From positions 1-6,533 of the forward strand of contig CALQED020000070.1 in assembly GCA_943329505.2 (NCBI GenBank): a stretch of DNA of 6,533 nucleotides. Reading direction: 5' to 3'. Shown one piece after another: positions 1-6,009 of the stretch. The DNA is from Polynucleobacter meluiroseus (GTDB lineage: Bacteria; Pseudomonadota; Gammaproteobacteria; Burkholderiales; Burkholderiaceae). Every line of letters begins with the position of its first letter. Position 1 is the stretch's first letter. Under the pieces are notes generated by a model. The model was not told where the DNA came from. It saw nothing but the letters and a program-made list of their open reading frames with translations, and ran no database searches. The position numbers and the translations under genes were made by a program.

Positions 1-803
1 AACCCGCATTTAGTCGCCGAATAGAGAAGTTGGAGACGAGCTTGGGTGTTAAGTTGATTGACCGCGATACCCGTAAGATGGAGCTCACCTCAATTGGCCG
101 TGATTTTGCAAAAAAAGCAAAGCATCTTCTAGAGGGATTGGATGAAGTCCTCTTGGGTATTCAAGGGGTTGGGGTTGGGCGCATGGGCGAGGTTACGATC
201 GCCTGCGTCCCTTCTGCAGTGTATTACTTCTTGCCCCAAGTCTTACGGAAGTACCATGAAAATTTCCCCCAAATTCGCATCAAAATTCACGATGCTAGTG
301 CCAACGAAGTTTTATCAATAGTCGCTAGTGGTGAAGCTGATTTTGGGGTGAATTTTGTTGGTAGTGATGAATCAAATATTGAATTTAAGACTATTTTTGA
401 AGAGCGCTTTGTTGTGGCGTGTCGAAAAGATCATCCTTTAAGCAAGAAGAAAAAATTGACCTGGGAAGAAGTGAGTCAATACGACTTTATGTCCGTTTCA
501 AAGTCCTCTGGAAATCGTATGTTGATTGATCTTGCGCTAGCTGGAAAATCACAGGCACCGAAAATCATCTATGAGGCTCAGCACGTAACAACCTTGCTCG
601 GTATGGTAGAGGCGGGAATGGGTATTGCTGTAGTGCCTTCCTTATCAATGCCTAATAAAGATCACCCAGTACTTGCTAGTATCCCGCTCTTTGAGCCAGT
701 AGTTTCAAGGCGGATTGGTTTGATTAAAAAAAGAGGTCGCAGTCTTCCACCTGCAGCAGAGAAGCTCTATGAGCTATTATTGGCTTTAACCAGTAGGGCG
801 TAG
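1..803 (+). CDS. LysR-family transcriptional regulator, 5' end cut by window edge
   Basis: DNA-binding regulator of the LysR type, normally a tetramer that responds to a small-molecule co-inducer. The reading frame is open to the left edge: from base 3 it reads PAFSRRIEKLETSLGVKLI, the end of the winged helix-turn-helix recognition region, followed by the usual R-D-x-R and T-x-x-G linker pattern. The TTG at base 30 is therefore an internal Leu codon and not the start. About 266 residues are visible; with the family's usual length near 300, roughly 30 N-terminal residues lie outside. The effector-binding domain begins around visible residue 62 (GEVTIACVPSAVYYFLPQVL) and runs to the end, with the typical late segment VEAGMGIAVVPS. 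It converges on trhO with 15 bp between the genes and has no divergent partner here, so its target is probably to the left. The family is secure; the ligand and target are unknown. Confidence 0.93.
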   Translation, partial: PAFSRRIEKLETSLGVKLIDRDTRKMELTSIGRDFAKKAKHLLEGLDEVLLGIQGVGVGRMGEVTIACVPSAVYYFLPQVLRKYHENFPQIRIKIHDASANEVLSIVASGEADFGVNFVGSDESNIEFKTIFEERFVVACRKDHPLSKKKKLTWEEVSQYDFMSVSKSSGNRMLIDLALAGKSQAPKIIYEAQHVTTLLGMVEAGMGIAVVPSLSMPNKDHPVLASIPLFEPVVSRRIGLIKKRGRSLPPAAEKLYELLLALTSRA

Positions 804-818
804 AAGTTCTCGTGACTA

Positions 819-1601
819 TTAGTCAACAGACTGGTTTGCTTTTAGTTTTTTCCGAATAGACGCTTCTAATGGTATTGAGTTCAGATCTGGCTCAAGGGCT
901 TCGCGCTCATCAAACACAAAACAGCTACCTTGATAGTGGGCCTGTCCAACTTCTTCAAAGTACTTCAAGATGCCACCCTCGAGTTGATAACTGTGCTGCA
1001 TACCAATTTCTCGCATATATAAGCCTGATTTTTCGCAACGGATACCGCCCGTACAAAAACTGACTAAGGTTTTATCCATTAATGTTTCTTTATGCGCAGA
1101 AATGGCTGCTGGAAATTCAGTAAATTTTTCAATATTGAAGTGAAGTGCATTTTCAAAAGTGCCGTATTCAACTTCAAATGCATTGCGCGTATCTACCATG
1201 ACTACAGGGCGTCCTAGATCATCAGTACCCCGGTCAAGCCACTCCTGCAATTTCTTTGGAGAAATGAAATTCGCCCGACCCTCTTCCGGACGAATCGCTG
1301 GATGATTCATGCGAATAATTTCATTCTTGAGTTTGATGAGCATTTTTTTAAATGGCTGCTCATCTGACCAACTCTCTTTTGCTTGAATGGGCGCAAAGCG
1401 AGGATCGGCACGAAGCCAATCCAGAAATCCTCGTAGGGCATCAGTTTTGCCAGCAAGAAACAGATTAATACCTTCACCAGTCAGTAAAATCGTACCTTTG
1501 AGTTCTCGAGTGTTGCATTCATCGAGCATTTTGGCGCGTAGCTCTGGCAGACCGTCTAGGCTGACAAATAAATAGGCGGCAATATTTAAAATCGACTTCA
1601 T
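819..1601 (-). CDS. trhO: tRNA uridine(34) hydroxylase TrhO (UPF0176, rhodanese domain)
   Basis: Cytoplasmic enzyme of the UPF0176/YceA family, known to hydroxylate uridine 34 of certain tRNAs to 5-hydroxyuridine using oxygen, the first step toward cmo5U/mcmo5U. The protein is 260 residues from the ATG at 1601. Residues 1-90 form the N-terminal alpha/beta domain with GTILLTGEGINLFLAG (37-51). The rhodanese domain follows, with VVMVDTRNAFEVEYGTF (133-149) and the catalytic loop CTGGIRC, catalytic Cys183 and second Cys189. After CFVFDER the protein ends quickly, so it lacks the cysteine-rich C-terminal domain of the 350-residue E. coli protein; from memory this short form is usual in Burkholderiales. 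A TTG 15 bases upstream in frame would add five residues, but the ATG has a purine-rich ribosome site at good spacing and matches the N-terminus of relatives. It is transcribed alone, divergent from the solute-binding gene. Confidence 0.9.
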   Translation of the reverse strand: MKSILNIAAYLFVSLDGLPELRAKMLDECNTRELKGTILLTGEGINLFLAGKTDALRGFLDWLRADPRFAPIQAKESWSDEQPFKKMLIKLKNEIIRMNHPAIRPEEGRANFISPKKLQEWLDRGTDDLGRPVVMVDTRNAFEVEYGTFENALHFNIEKFTEFPAAISAHKETLMDKTLVSFCTGGIRCEKSGLYMREIGMQHSYQLEGGILKYFEEVGQAHYQGSCFVFDEREALEPDLNSIPLEASIRKKLKANQSVD

Positions 1602-1606
1602 GTTTT

Positions 1607-1614
1607 CTCTCTTC
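1607..1614 (-). promoter_or_regulatory. Ribosome binding site of trhO, decides the ATG start
   Basis: On the minus strand GAAGAGAG lies 5 bases before the ATG at 1601-1599. This favours the ATG over the in-frame TTG at 1616-1614, which overlaps this site. The site is purine-rich but not a perfect AAGGAGG. Confidence 0.55.
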
Positions 1615-1675
1615 AAGCTACCCCAGCATTATCGGGCAAGTAGGGCTCGGGGGTGGTAATCTTGAGGTCTTATTC

Positions 1676-1683
1676 AAAGGAGA
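1676..1683 (+). promoter_or_regulatory. Strong ribosome binding site of the solute-binding protein gene
   Basis: AAAGGAGA lies 6 bases before the ATG at 1690, a near-consensus Shine-Dalgarno that supports this start over the in-frame ATG six codons later. It is the strongest such site in the four-gene cluster, fitting a protein made in excess of the downstream enzymes. Confidence 0.7.
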
Positions 1684-1689
1684 CAATCC

Positions 1690-2703
1690 ATGCTGGATTT
1701 AGTAAAAATGGCCAAAAGAGCCACGCAGAAAGCCCTATTTGGGGCTTTATTGCTCTTGGGCGTCAGTGGCCTTACTGTGGCCCAAACTGCAGGATCAGGG
1801 GCTTGGCCAACGCAAAAACCGATTCGTTTTATTGCTGTTTTTCCGCCCGGTGGATCAGTTGATCAGGTCGCACGTATTTTGGCCCCTGCCTTACAGGCCG
1901 AGCTAAAACAAAATGTGATCGTAGAAAACATTGGGGGTGCTTCAGGTGTCATTGGCACTGCTGCGATGACCCGTTCTGATCCAGATGGCTATACCTTCGC
2001 AGTCGTCTTTGATACGCACGGAGTAAATCCAAGCCTGAAAGATAAACTGCCCTACGACACGATTAAAGATATTGCGCCGGTGATTTTGGTGGGAACTTCA
2101 CCCATGGTTTTAGTAGCCAGTAAAAATTCGGGTATCACTAGCTTTAAGCAGCTGGCTGAAATGTCTAAAGCTGGCAAACCATTTAGCTATGGATCTATTG
2201 GTATCGGCAGTCTTGGGCACTTGGCCATGGCACGTCTAGCAAAGCAAGCAGGGTTTGATTGGAATCACATTCCTTATCGTGGCGGCGGCCCTTTGATGCA
2301 AGATGCTCTAGGTGGTCAGGTGCAATTGGCTGTAGGCTCTGAGTTCTTGGTAAAGCCCCATATTGATAGCGGTAGTGTGATCCCGTTAGTGATTACTACA
2401 GCCAAGAGATCTCCAGCTTTGCCAAATGTTCCAACGATTGCGGAAAGTGGCTTCCCTGGATTTAGCGCACCAGCATGGTGGGCTGTATTGGCCCCAGGTA
2501 AAACGCCCCCTGCAATTGTGGATGCGATGAATAAGGCTTTAAATACAGCGTTGAAAAGCCCAGCACTTTCTGAGAAATTAAAATCTCAAGGCATTGAAAT
2601 TGTTGGCGGCACTCCTGAAACTGCTCGGGAATTTATCGGCAAACAAATTGGTATCTGGGGTAAGTTTGTCATTGAAAATAATATTAAAGAAACAGGTCAA
2701 TAG
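1690..2703 (+). CDS. Bug/TctC-family periplasmic solute-binding protein
   Basis: Extracytoplasmic binding protein of the Bug (TctC) family of tripartite tricarboxylate transporters; such proteins capture small carboxylates, amino acids or aromatic acids in the periplasm. The 337 residues are family-typical in length. A Sec signal peptide is visible: basic K9-R10-K14, hydrophobic core ALFGALLLLGVSGL (15-28), and likely cleavage after TVA at residue 31. The mature protein starts the fold with PIRFIAVFPPGGSVDQVAR (44-62), including the family PGGxxD motif with Asp58. HIPYRGGGP (193-201) and VPTIAESGFPGF near the C-terminus are also family hallmarks. No TctA or TctB membrane subunit gene is in the window, so it is an orphan binding protein, as is common in Burkholderiales, where many Bug copies are scattered. 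It begins a cluster with a CMD-fold protein 9 bp downstream. The family is secure; the ligand cannot be predicted. Confidence 0.95.
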   Translation: MLDLVKMAKRATQKALFGALLLLGVSGLTVAQTAGSGAWPTQKPIRFIAVFPPGGSVDQVARILAPALQAELKQNVIVENIGGASGVIGTAAMTRSDPDGYTFAVVFDTHGVNPSLKDKLPYDTIKDIAPVILVGTSPMVLVASKNSGITSFKQLAEMSKAGKPFSYGSIGIGSLGHLAMARLAKQAGFDWNHIPYRGGGPLMQDALGGQVQLAVGSEFLVKPHIDSGSVIPLVITTAKRSPALPNVPTIAESGFPGFSAPAWWAVLAPGKTPPAIVDAMNKALNTALKSPALSEKLKSQGIEIVGGTPETAREFIGKQIGIWGKFVIENNIKETGQ

Positions 2704-2712
2704 AAAGTATTT

Positions 2713-3264
2713 ATGTCTGAACGTTTAATTCCTTATCAGCCAATGGATTTAGCTGAACCCGCTGAGTTAGTAGCTGCGATTCGTAAACGCCGTGGTGGAC
2801 AATTCATTAATTTAGATCGCATGCTTTTGCATAGCGTACCCATTGCCGAAGGTTGGAATCACTTCATCGGAGAGATTCGAAACAATCTCTCTTTGGATCC
2901 TAAGTTACGTGAATTAGCCATGTGTGGCGTTGCTGTGTTGAACGGTGCTGAATATGAGTTCTTTCATCATGCGCCGCCTTTTAAAAAAGCGGGTGGCACA
3001 GAAGAGCAGGTTCAGGCATTACGTTTAATTGGCCAACCTGACTTTCCCAGAAATATATTTTCTTCGGTCGAGAATGATGCGGCAGATCTGACCTTCCAGA
3101 TGACACGCAATATTCAGGTGAATCCTGATTTGATGAAGCGCTTGCAAACGGCGTTGGGTAGTACAGATACGGTGGAGTTAGTCTCAGTCATTGCTGCCTA
3201 CAATATGGTGTCACGATTCTTGATCGCTTTAGACGTGAATCCTGAAGATCATCCCCCAGCCTAA
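2713..3264 (+). CDS. Carboxymuconolactone decarboxylase (CMD/AhpD-fold) family protein without redox cysteines
   Basis: A 183-residue all-helical protein of the CMD/AhpD superfamily, predicted cytoplasmic. Members include the decarboxylase of the beta-ketoadipate pathway and the peroxidase partner AhpD. The signature segment is LRELAMCGVAVLNG (65-78) followed by AEYEFFHH (79-86). Aligned by spacing to the AhpD pattern E-x11-C-x2-C-x3-H, Glu67 and His86 fit the proton-relay positions, but the two cysteine positions are Ala79 and Glu82. The only Cys is Cys71, not at an active-site position. A thiol peroxidase role like AhpD is thus unlikely; a decarboxylase-like, hydrolase-like or binding role is open. 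It starts 9 bp after the solute-binding gene with only a weak ribosome site (GAAAG), so it is probably cotranscribed and perhaps translationally coupled. The true substrate is unknown and it is not assigned as pcaC. Confidence 0.82.
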   Translation: MSERLIPYQPMDLAEPAELVAAIRKRRGGQFINLDRMLLHSVPIAEGWNHFIGEIRNNLSLDPKLRELAMCGVAVLNGAEYEFFHHAPPFKKAGGTEEQVQALRLIGQPDFPRNIFSSVENDAADLTFQMTRNIQVNPDLMKRLQTALGSTDTVELVSVIAAYNMVSRFLIALDVNPEDHPPA

Positions 3265-3286
3265 TGAACAACAGAAAACCCTGAAG

Positions 3287-4141
3287 ATGATCCGCAATAT
3301 TCAAACCATCATTCCGGGTATTGCTACTTCTGATGGCGCAGGCGTAAAGCTGCGCCGGAGTTTGGGTGGTCACCAACAGGCTAGATTAGATCCATTCCTG
3401 ATGCTCGATGAGTTTTCCTCAAATGATCCCAATGACTATGTTGCTGGTTTCCCAGCCCATCCTCATCGAGGCTTTGAGACAGTGACCTATATGCTGGAAG
3501 GCCATATGTTGCATGAGGACCACCTTGGTAATCAAGGGCATCTCAAAACAGGTGGCGTGCAGTGGATGACAGCTGGGCGCGGAATTATTCATTCAGAAAT
3601 GCCTCAACAAGTCAGTGGCGCTATGCGTGGCTTTCAATTGTGGATTAATTTGCCTGCCAATGAAAAAATGAAAGCTGCAGGATATTTAGATATTCAGGAA
3701 GAAAATATTCTAAAGCTATCCCTAGTCAATGGCAGTTTAGTAAAAGTGATTGCTGGCTTGTTTAAGAATGAGAGCGATGTGATTGTTGGCCCCATACAAG
3801 GCATTACTACTTCACCTCTATTTTTGGATGTGCATTTACCACCTAATACAGAATTTGAACATCACATCTCCAAACAGCTGAATGCTTTTATTTATGTTTA
3901 CGAAGGTGAGCTTGAAGTAGGTAATCCAATGAGGGCGGTGCCAAAGCAAGCTGCCATCGTACTGGATGAGGGTGATTTTTTGAAAGTGAAAGCTGGGGCA
4001 GTTGGCGCCCAATTCATCGTACTCGCAGCCTTACCTTTACACGAACCCATAGTGCAGCACGGCCCCTTTGTCATGAATACTCGTGCCGAGATTGAGCAGG
4101 CCATTGACGATTATCAAAACAATCGCTTTGTGACGTTGTGA
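3287..4141 (+). CDS. Pirin family protein (bicupin, iron-binding)
   Basis: A 284-residue pirin. The family is a cytoplasmic double cupin with one non-heme iron; bacterial members such as E. coli YhhW show quercetin 2,3-dioxygenase activity, while others modulate metabolic enzymes, so the physiological role varies. The N-terminal cupin holds DGAGVKLRRSLG (16-27), DPFLMLDEF (35-43), and FPAHPHRGFETVTYMLEG (55-72). The iron ligands known from human pirin match His58, His60, His102 and Glu104, so the metal site is intact. The second cupin covers about residues 175-265 (FLDVHLPPN, then FIYVYEGELEVG). The start at 3287 fits the usual pirin N-terminus, although the ribosome site is poor: GAAG touches the ATG directly. 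It lies 22 bp after the CMD gene and overlaps the next gene by 4 bases. The family is certain; enzyme activity is an inference from the complete iron site. Confidence 0.94.
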   Translation: MIRNIQTIIPGIATSDGAGVKLRRSLGGHQQARLDPFLMLDEFSSNDPNDYVAGFPAHPHRGFETVTYMLEGHMLHEDHLGNQGHLKTGGVQWMTAGRGIIHSEMPQQVSGAMRGFQLWINLPANEKMKAAGYLDIQEENILKLSLVNGSLVKVIAGLFKNESDVIVGPIQGITTSPLFLDVHLPPNTEFEHHISKQLNAFIYVYEGELEVGNPMRAVPKQAAIVLDEGDFLKVKAGAVGAQFIVLAALPLHEPIVQHGPFVMNTRAEIEQAIDDYQNNRFVTL

Positions 4142-5313
4142 ATGAAACATTCGTGATGATCCATTGGGAAGAGGGTGGGAAAGCCTGCTCTGCGAAATGG
4201 CATTCAGAGAATGGCATCGCTCCCCATAAAAAAGTACAAATTGGTGACGATACGCTAACGGCAGATATTGCCTATCGTTTAGCTTGCGAGGGCACTGCAA
4301 TCCTCTATCAGGGCGATTTTCAGAATGCACGCCAGTTACTGCAAGCGTTGATTAGAAGAGTTGATAAGCCTTCCAAGAAATCTACTAGAGCCGATAGAGT
4401 GGCAAAAGAGAAAACCAAAAGTCCTTTGGATGCTTTTAATCTTCACCGGCTCTCTCAATCACAGCGCGCCCGTGTTTTGGGAATGGTGCTAATTCCCATC
4501 AATGCTGATCACAGTATTTCATTAAGGCGTGCGCCAGATGTTGCTCAGGCCTGTCTTGAGGCTTATGGCGTGCAGGGTGAGCCTTACGTCATCTCCCTCC
4601 GTGAATTATTGGGCGTCATTAGCGCTCACGAGTGGCGCAAAAAAGGCGTTCCGGTTTTGGCCAGGGATGACGAAGAGATTCGTATTCATCCACACTACGG
4701 TGTATTTTCACCGATTCGTGGGGAATATATCGAGCTAGTACTGAAAGCACCATTACCAAGCGCTCTTGAACAAAGCTCCATTGCTTTTGATATTGGGACT
4801 GGTACCGGCGTCCTATCAGTGGTGCTTGCCATGCGAAATATCAATAAGATTGTGGCAACCGACCTAGATGATCGTGCAATCACTTGTGCGCAAGATAATA
4901 TCGATCGCTTGCATCTCAATGGTCAAGTAGCAGTTTGTAAGACCCATTTATTTCCAGAAGGAAAGGCAGCGCTCATTGTCTGTAACCCACCCTGGTTACC
5001 AGCAAGGCCAAGTTCATCTTTAGAGCATGCGGTTTATGATCCCGATAGCCAGATGATTAAAGGATTTCTAGAAAGCCTCAAAGATCATTTACTGCCAAAG
5101 GGTGAGGGCTGGCTGATTCTTTCAGATTTAGCCGAGCATTTAGGCTTGCGCACGAGAGAAGAATTGCTATCTTGGATTGCTGCCGCTGACTTGACGGTGG
5201 TGACAAGGCTAGATACCAAACCGCATCACCCAAAAGCATTTGATAAGACTGACGCACTGCATATTGCAAGAGCCAAAGAAACTACTTCACTCTGGCGTTT
5301 GGCTAGTAAATAA
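4138..5313 (+). CDS. Class I SAM-dependent methyltransferase with NPPW motif, substrate unknown
   Basis: A 391-residue methyltransferase of the Rossmann type. The SAM-binding glycine loop is DIGTGTGVL (218-226), the acidic end of strand 2 is ATDLDD, and the catalytic motif is NPPW (283-286), typical of enzymes that methylate nitrogen of Gln, adenine or guanine (PrmC/HemK, RlmG/RsmC and relatives). HPHYGVFSPIRGEYIELV (184-201) sits just before the domain and resembles the segment before motif I in HemK-like enzymes. Residues 1-80 form an unrecognised N-terminal region, followed by a Lys/Arg-rich linker (about 75-98). The GTG start at 4138 overlaps the pirin stop by 4 bases (GTGA), which indicates translational coupling; an ATG at 4156, removing six residues, is the alternative. 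No strong ribosome site is seen for either. It ends in a strong inverted repeat. I recall similar unnamed proteins in Burkholderiales, but no established target. Confidence 0.85.
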   Translation: MNETFVMIHWEEGGKACSAKWHSENGIAPHKKVQIGDDTLTADIAYRLACEGTAILYQGDFQNARQLLQALIRRVDKPSKKSTRADRVAKEKTKSPLDAFNLHRLSQSQRARVLGMVLIPINADHSISLRRAPDVAQACLEAYGVQGEPYVISLRELLGVISAHEWRKKGVPVLARDDEEIRIHPHYGVFSPIRGEYIELVLKAPLPSALEQSSIAFDIGTGTGVLSVVLAMRNINKIVATDLDDRAITCAQDNIDRLHLNGQVAVCKTHLFPEGKAALIVCNPPWLPARPSSSLEHAVYDPDSQMIKGFLESLKDHLLPKGEGWLILSDLAEHLGLRTREELLSWIAAADLTVVTRLDTKPHHPKAFDKTDALHIARAKETTSLWRLASK

Positions 5314-5342
5314 ACCCCTCTAAAAGTCAGACGGGTTTATTT
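5308..5342. terminator. Bidirectional intrinsic terminator between convergent genes
   Basis: Perfect 10-bp inverted repeat AAATAAACCC (5308-5317) and GGGTTTATTT (5333-5342). After one C-C mismatch the stem continues with TCT/AGA (5319-5321, 5329-5331), leaving a 7-base loop AAAAGTC. The T-rich right arm acts as a short U-tract for + strand transcripts, and the complementary left arm does the same for minus-strand transcripts, fitting its position between the methyltransferase and the exported protein gene. The stem includes the methyltransferase TAA stop codon. The GC part of the stem is short, so termination may be leaky. Confidence 0.72.
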
Positions 5343-5402
5343 GATATCACCAGAAAATATCGATTCGAGATATTAGCTCGCGCCATATCAGGAAACTGAA
5401 AA

Positions 5403-5903
5403 TTACTTAATATAAAGTACATGCTGCCAGGTGCCGTCCTGAAGGTGGGTAGTTTCTACCCAGCCGCCAACCCCAGCATATTTACCGGTGCCGCCAGTAA
5501 TGGCACGAGCAGTTGGAGATGATTCAACCAATGTTGCCTTCAGACTGGGATATGAAGCAACACCCTGAATAATGATCTGGTCTTTTGAGCCTGAGTTAAA
5601 TGAAAAAACAGCACTGGTAATTCTGGATTCCATGCCACTGACTTCATCGCTCACACTGGTCGTTGTCATAATCCAGTCAGTCATGACTTCAGCGCCAGTA
5701 TTAGTCTTCGCCTTGAAATGCCAGAGACGTACGTCACCAATCGATTGGCCTTTTGCTCCATGATCAAGCAAAGTTGGGGCGGGTACCGCAGGGTGGGTGA
5801 CTGTGATCACAGTTTGCGCGCAAACCAAGCTCGTTAATACCAAGAAAGTACTAGCGATAAAAATGCGAAAAAATGATGTGAACTGAGACTTATTTAAATC
5901 CAT
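5403..5903 (-). CDS. Exported allene-oxide-cyclase-barrel-like protein
   Basis: A 166-residue small exported protein. A Sec signal peptide is clear: Lys5 and Arg13, hydrophobic stretch about 14-28, and cleavage likely after VCA at residue 29. The residues before Cys28 do not form a lipobox, so it is not read as a lipoprotein. The mature 137 residues contain no cysteine and alternate polar and hydrophobic residues as in a beta barrel: GDVRLWHFKA (56-65), TDWIMTTTSV, RITSAVFSF, IIIQGVASYP, then the Gly-rich turn GGTGKYAGVGG (137-147) and GTWQHVLYI at the end. This pattern belongs to the allene oxide cyclase/dirigent barrel group, whose bacterial members mostly have no known activity. The ATG at 5903 has AAGGA (5914-5910) 6 bases upstream. 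It lies 106 bp downstream of the amidase gene on the same strand. The fold call is from pattern memory; function unknown. Confidence 0.75.
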   Translation of the reverse strand: MDLNKSQFTSFFRIFIASTFLVLTSLVCAQTVITVTHPAVPAPTLLDHGAKGQSIGDVRLWHFKAKTNTGAEVMTDWIMTTTSVSDEVSGMESRITSAVFSFNSGSKDQIIIQGVASYPSLKATLVESSPTARAITGGTGKYAGVGGWVETTHLQDGTWQHVLYIK

Positions 5904-5909
5904 TGTTTG

Positions 5910-5914
5910 TCCTT
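5910..5914 (-). promoter_or_regulatory. Ribosome binding site of the AOC-like gene
   Basis: AAGGA on the minus strand, followed by a 6-base spacer to the ATG at 5903-5901. It supports this start. No convincing -35/-10 pair is visible in the 106 bases between this gene and the amidase, so it may have its own weak promoter or share the amidase transcript. Confidence 0.55.
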
Positions 5915-6009
5915 GTAGAGTTGTATTTTGGTTTGAAAAATTTGGATATCTAGTAAATCTTGCTACTTCCTGAAGACTGATGTTCGGGCACTACTAGCGG
6001 GTTCATATT

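Larger units (their letters stand above)
1602..1689. promoter_or_regulatory. Divergent intergenic region between trhO and the solute-binding protein gene
   Basis: This 88-bp space must carry the promoters of both divergent genes. Toward trhO there is a GATAAT hexamer on the minus strand (1633-1628), placed for a leader of about 20 bases, but no matching -35 box. Toward the + strand the best candidate is TGGTAATCT (1654-1662), an extended -10 shape with only partial match. A dyad TTGA-N8-TCAA (1662-1677) runs into the ribosome binding site of the next gene. The middle holds a G-rich run (1642-1656). All promoter calls are weak and made by eye. Confidence 0.35.

Noticed and set aside
30..32. 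TTG as the start of the LysR gene
   Set aside because: The frame stays open to base 1 and encodes the recognisable end of the helix-turn-helix region, so the start is outside the window.
790..850. Possible terminator of the LysR gene: CCAGT/ACTGG arms (790-794, 830-834), palindrome GACTATTAGTC (814-824), then T-rich bases
   Set aside because: Arms are short and far apart, and most of the stretch is coding for the C-terminus of TrhO, where the T-rich bases are simply Lys codons on the other strand.
1653..1862. Open frame of 69 codons in another frame over the start of the solute-binding protein gene
   Set aside because: It is a shadow of the signal peptide region; no ribosome site and no recognisable protein.
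4037..4330. Minus-strand open frame of 97 codons over the pirin/methyltransferase junction
   Set aside because: Lies opposite two well-supported genes, no family features, no ribosome site seen.
5572..5763. Plus-strand open frame inside the AOC-like gene
   Set aside because: Antisense to a gene with signal peptide, ribosome site and a recognisable fold pattern.
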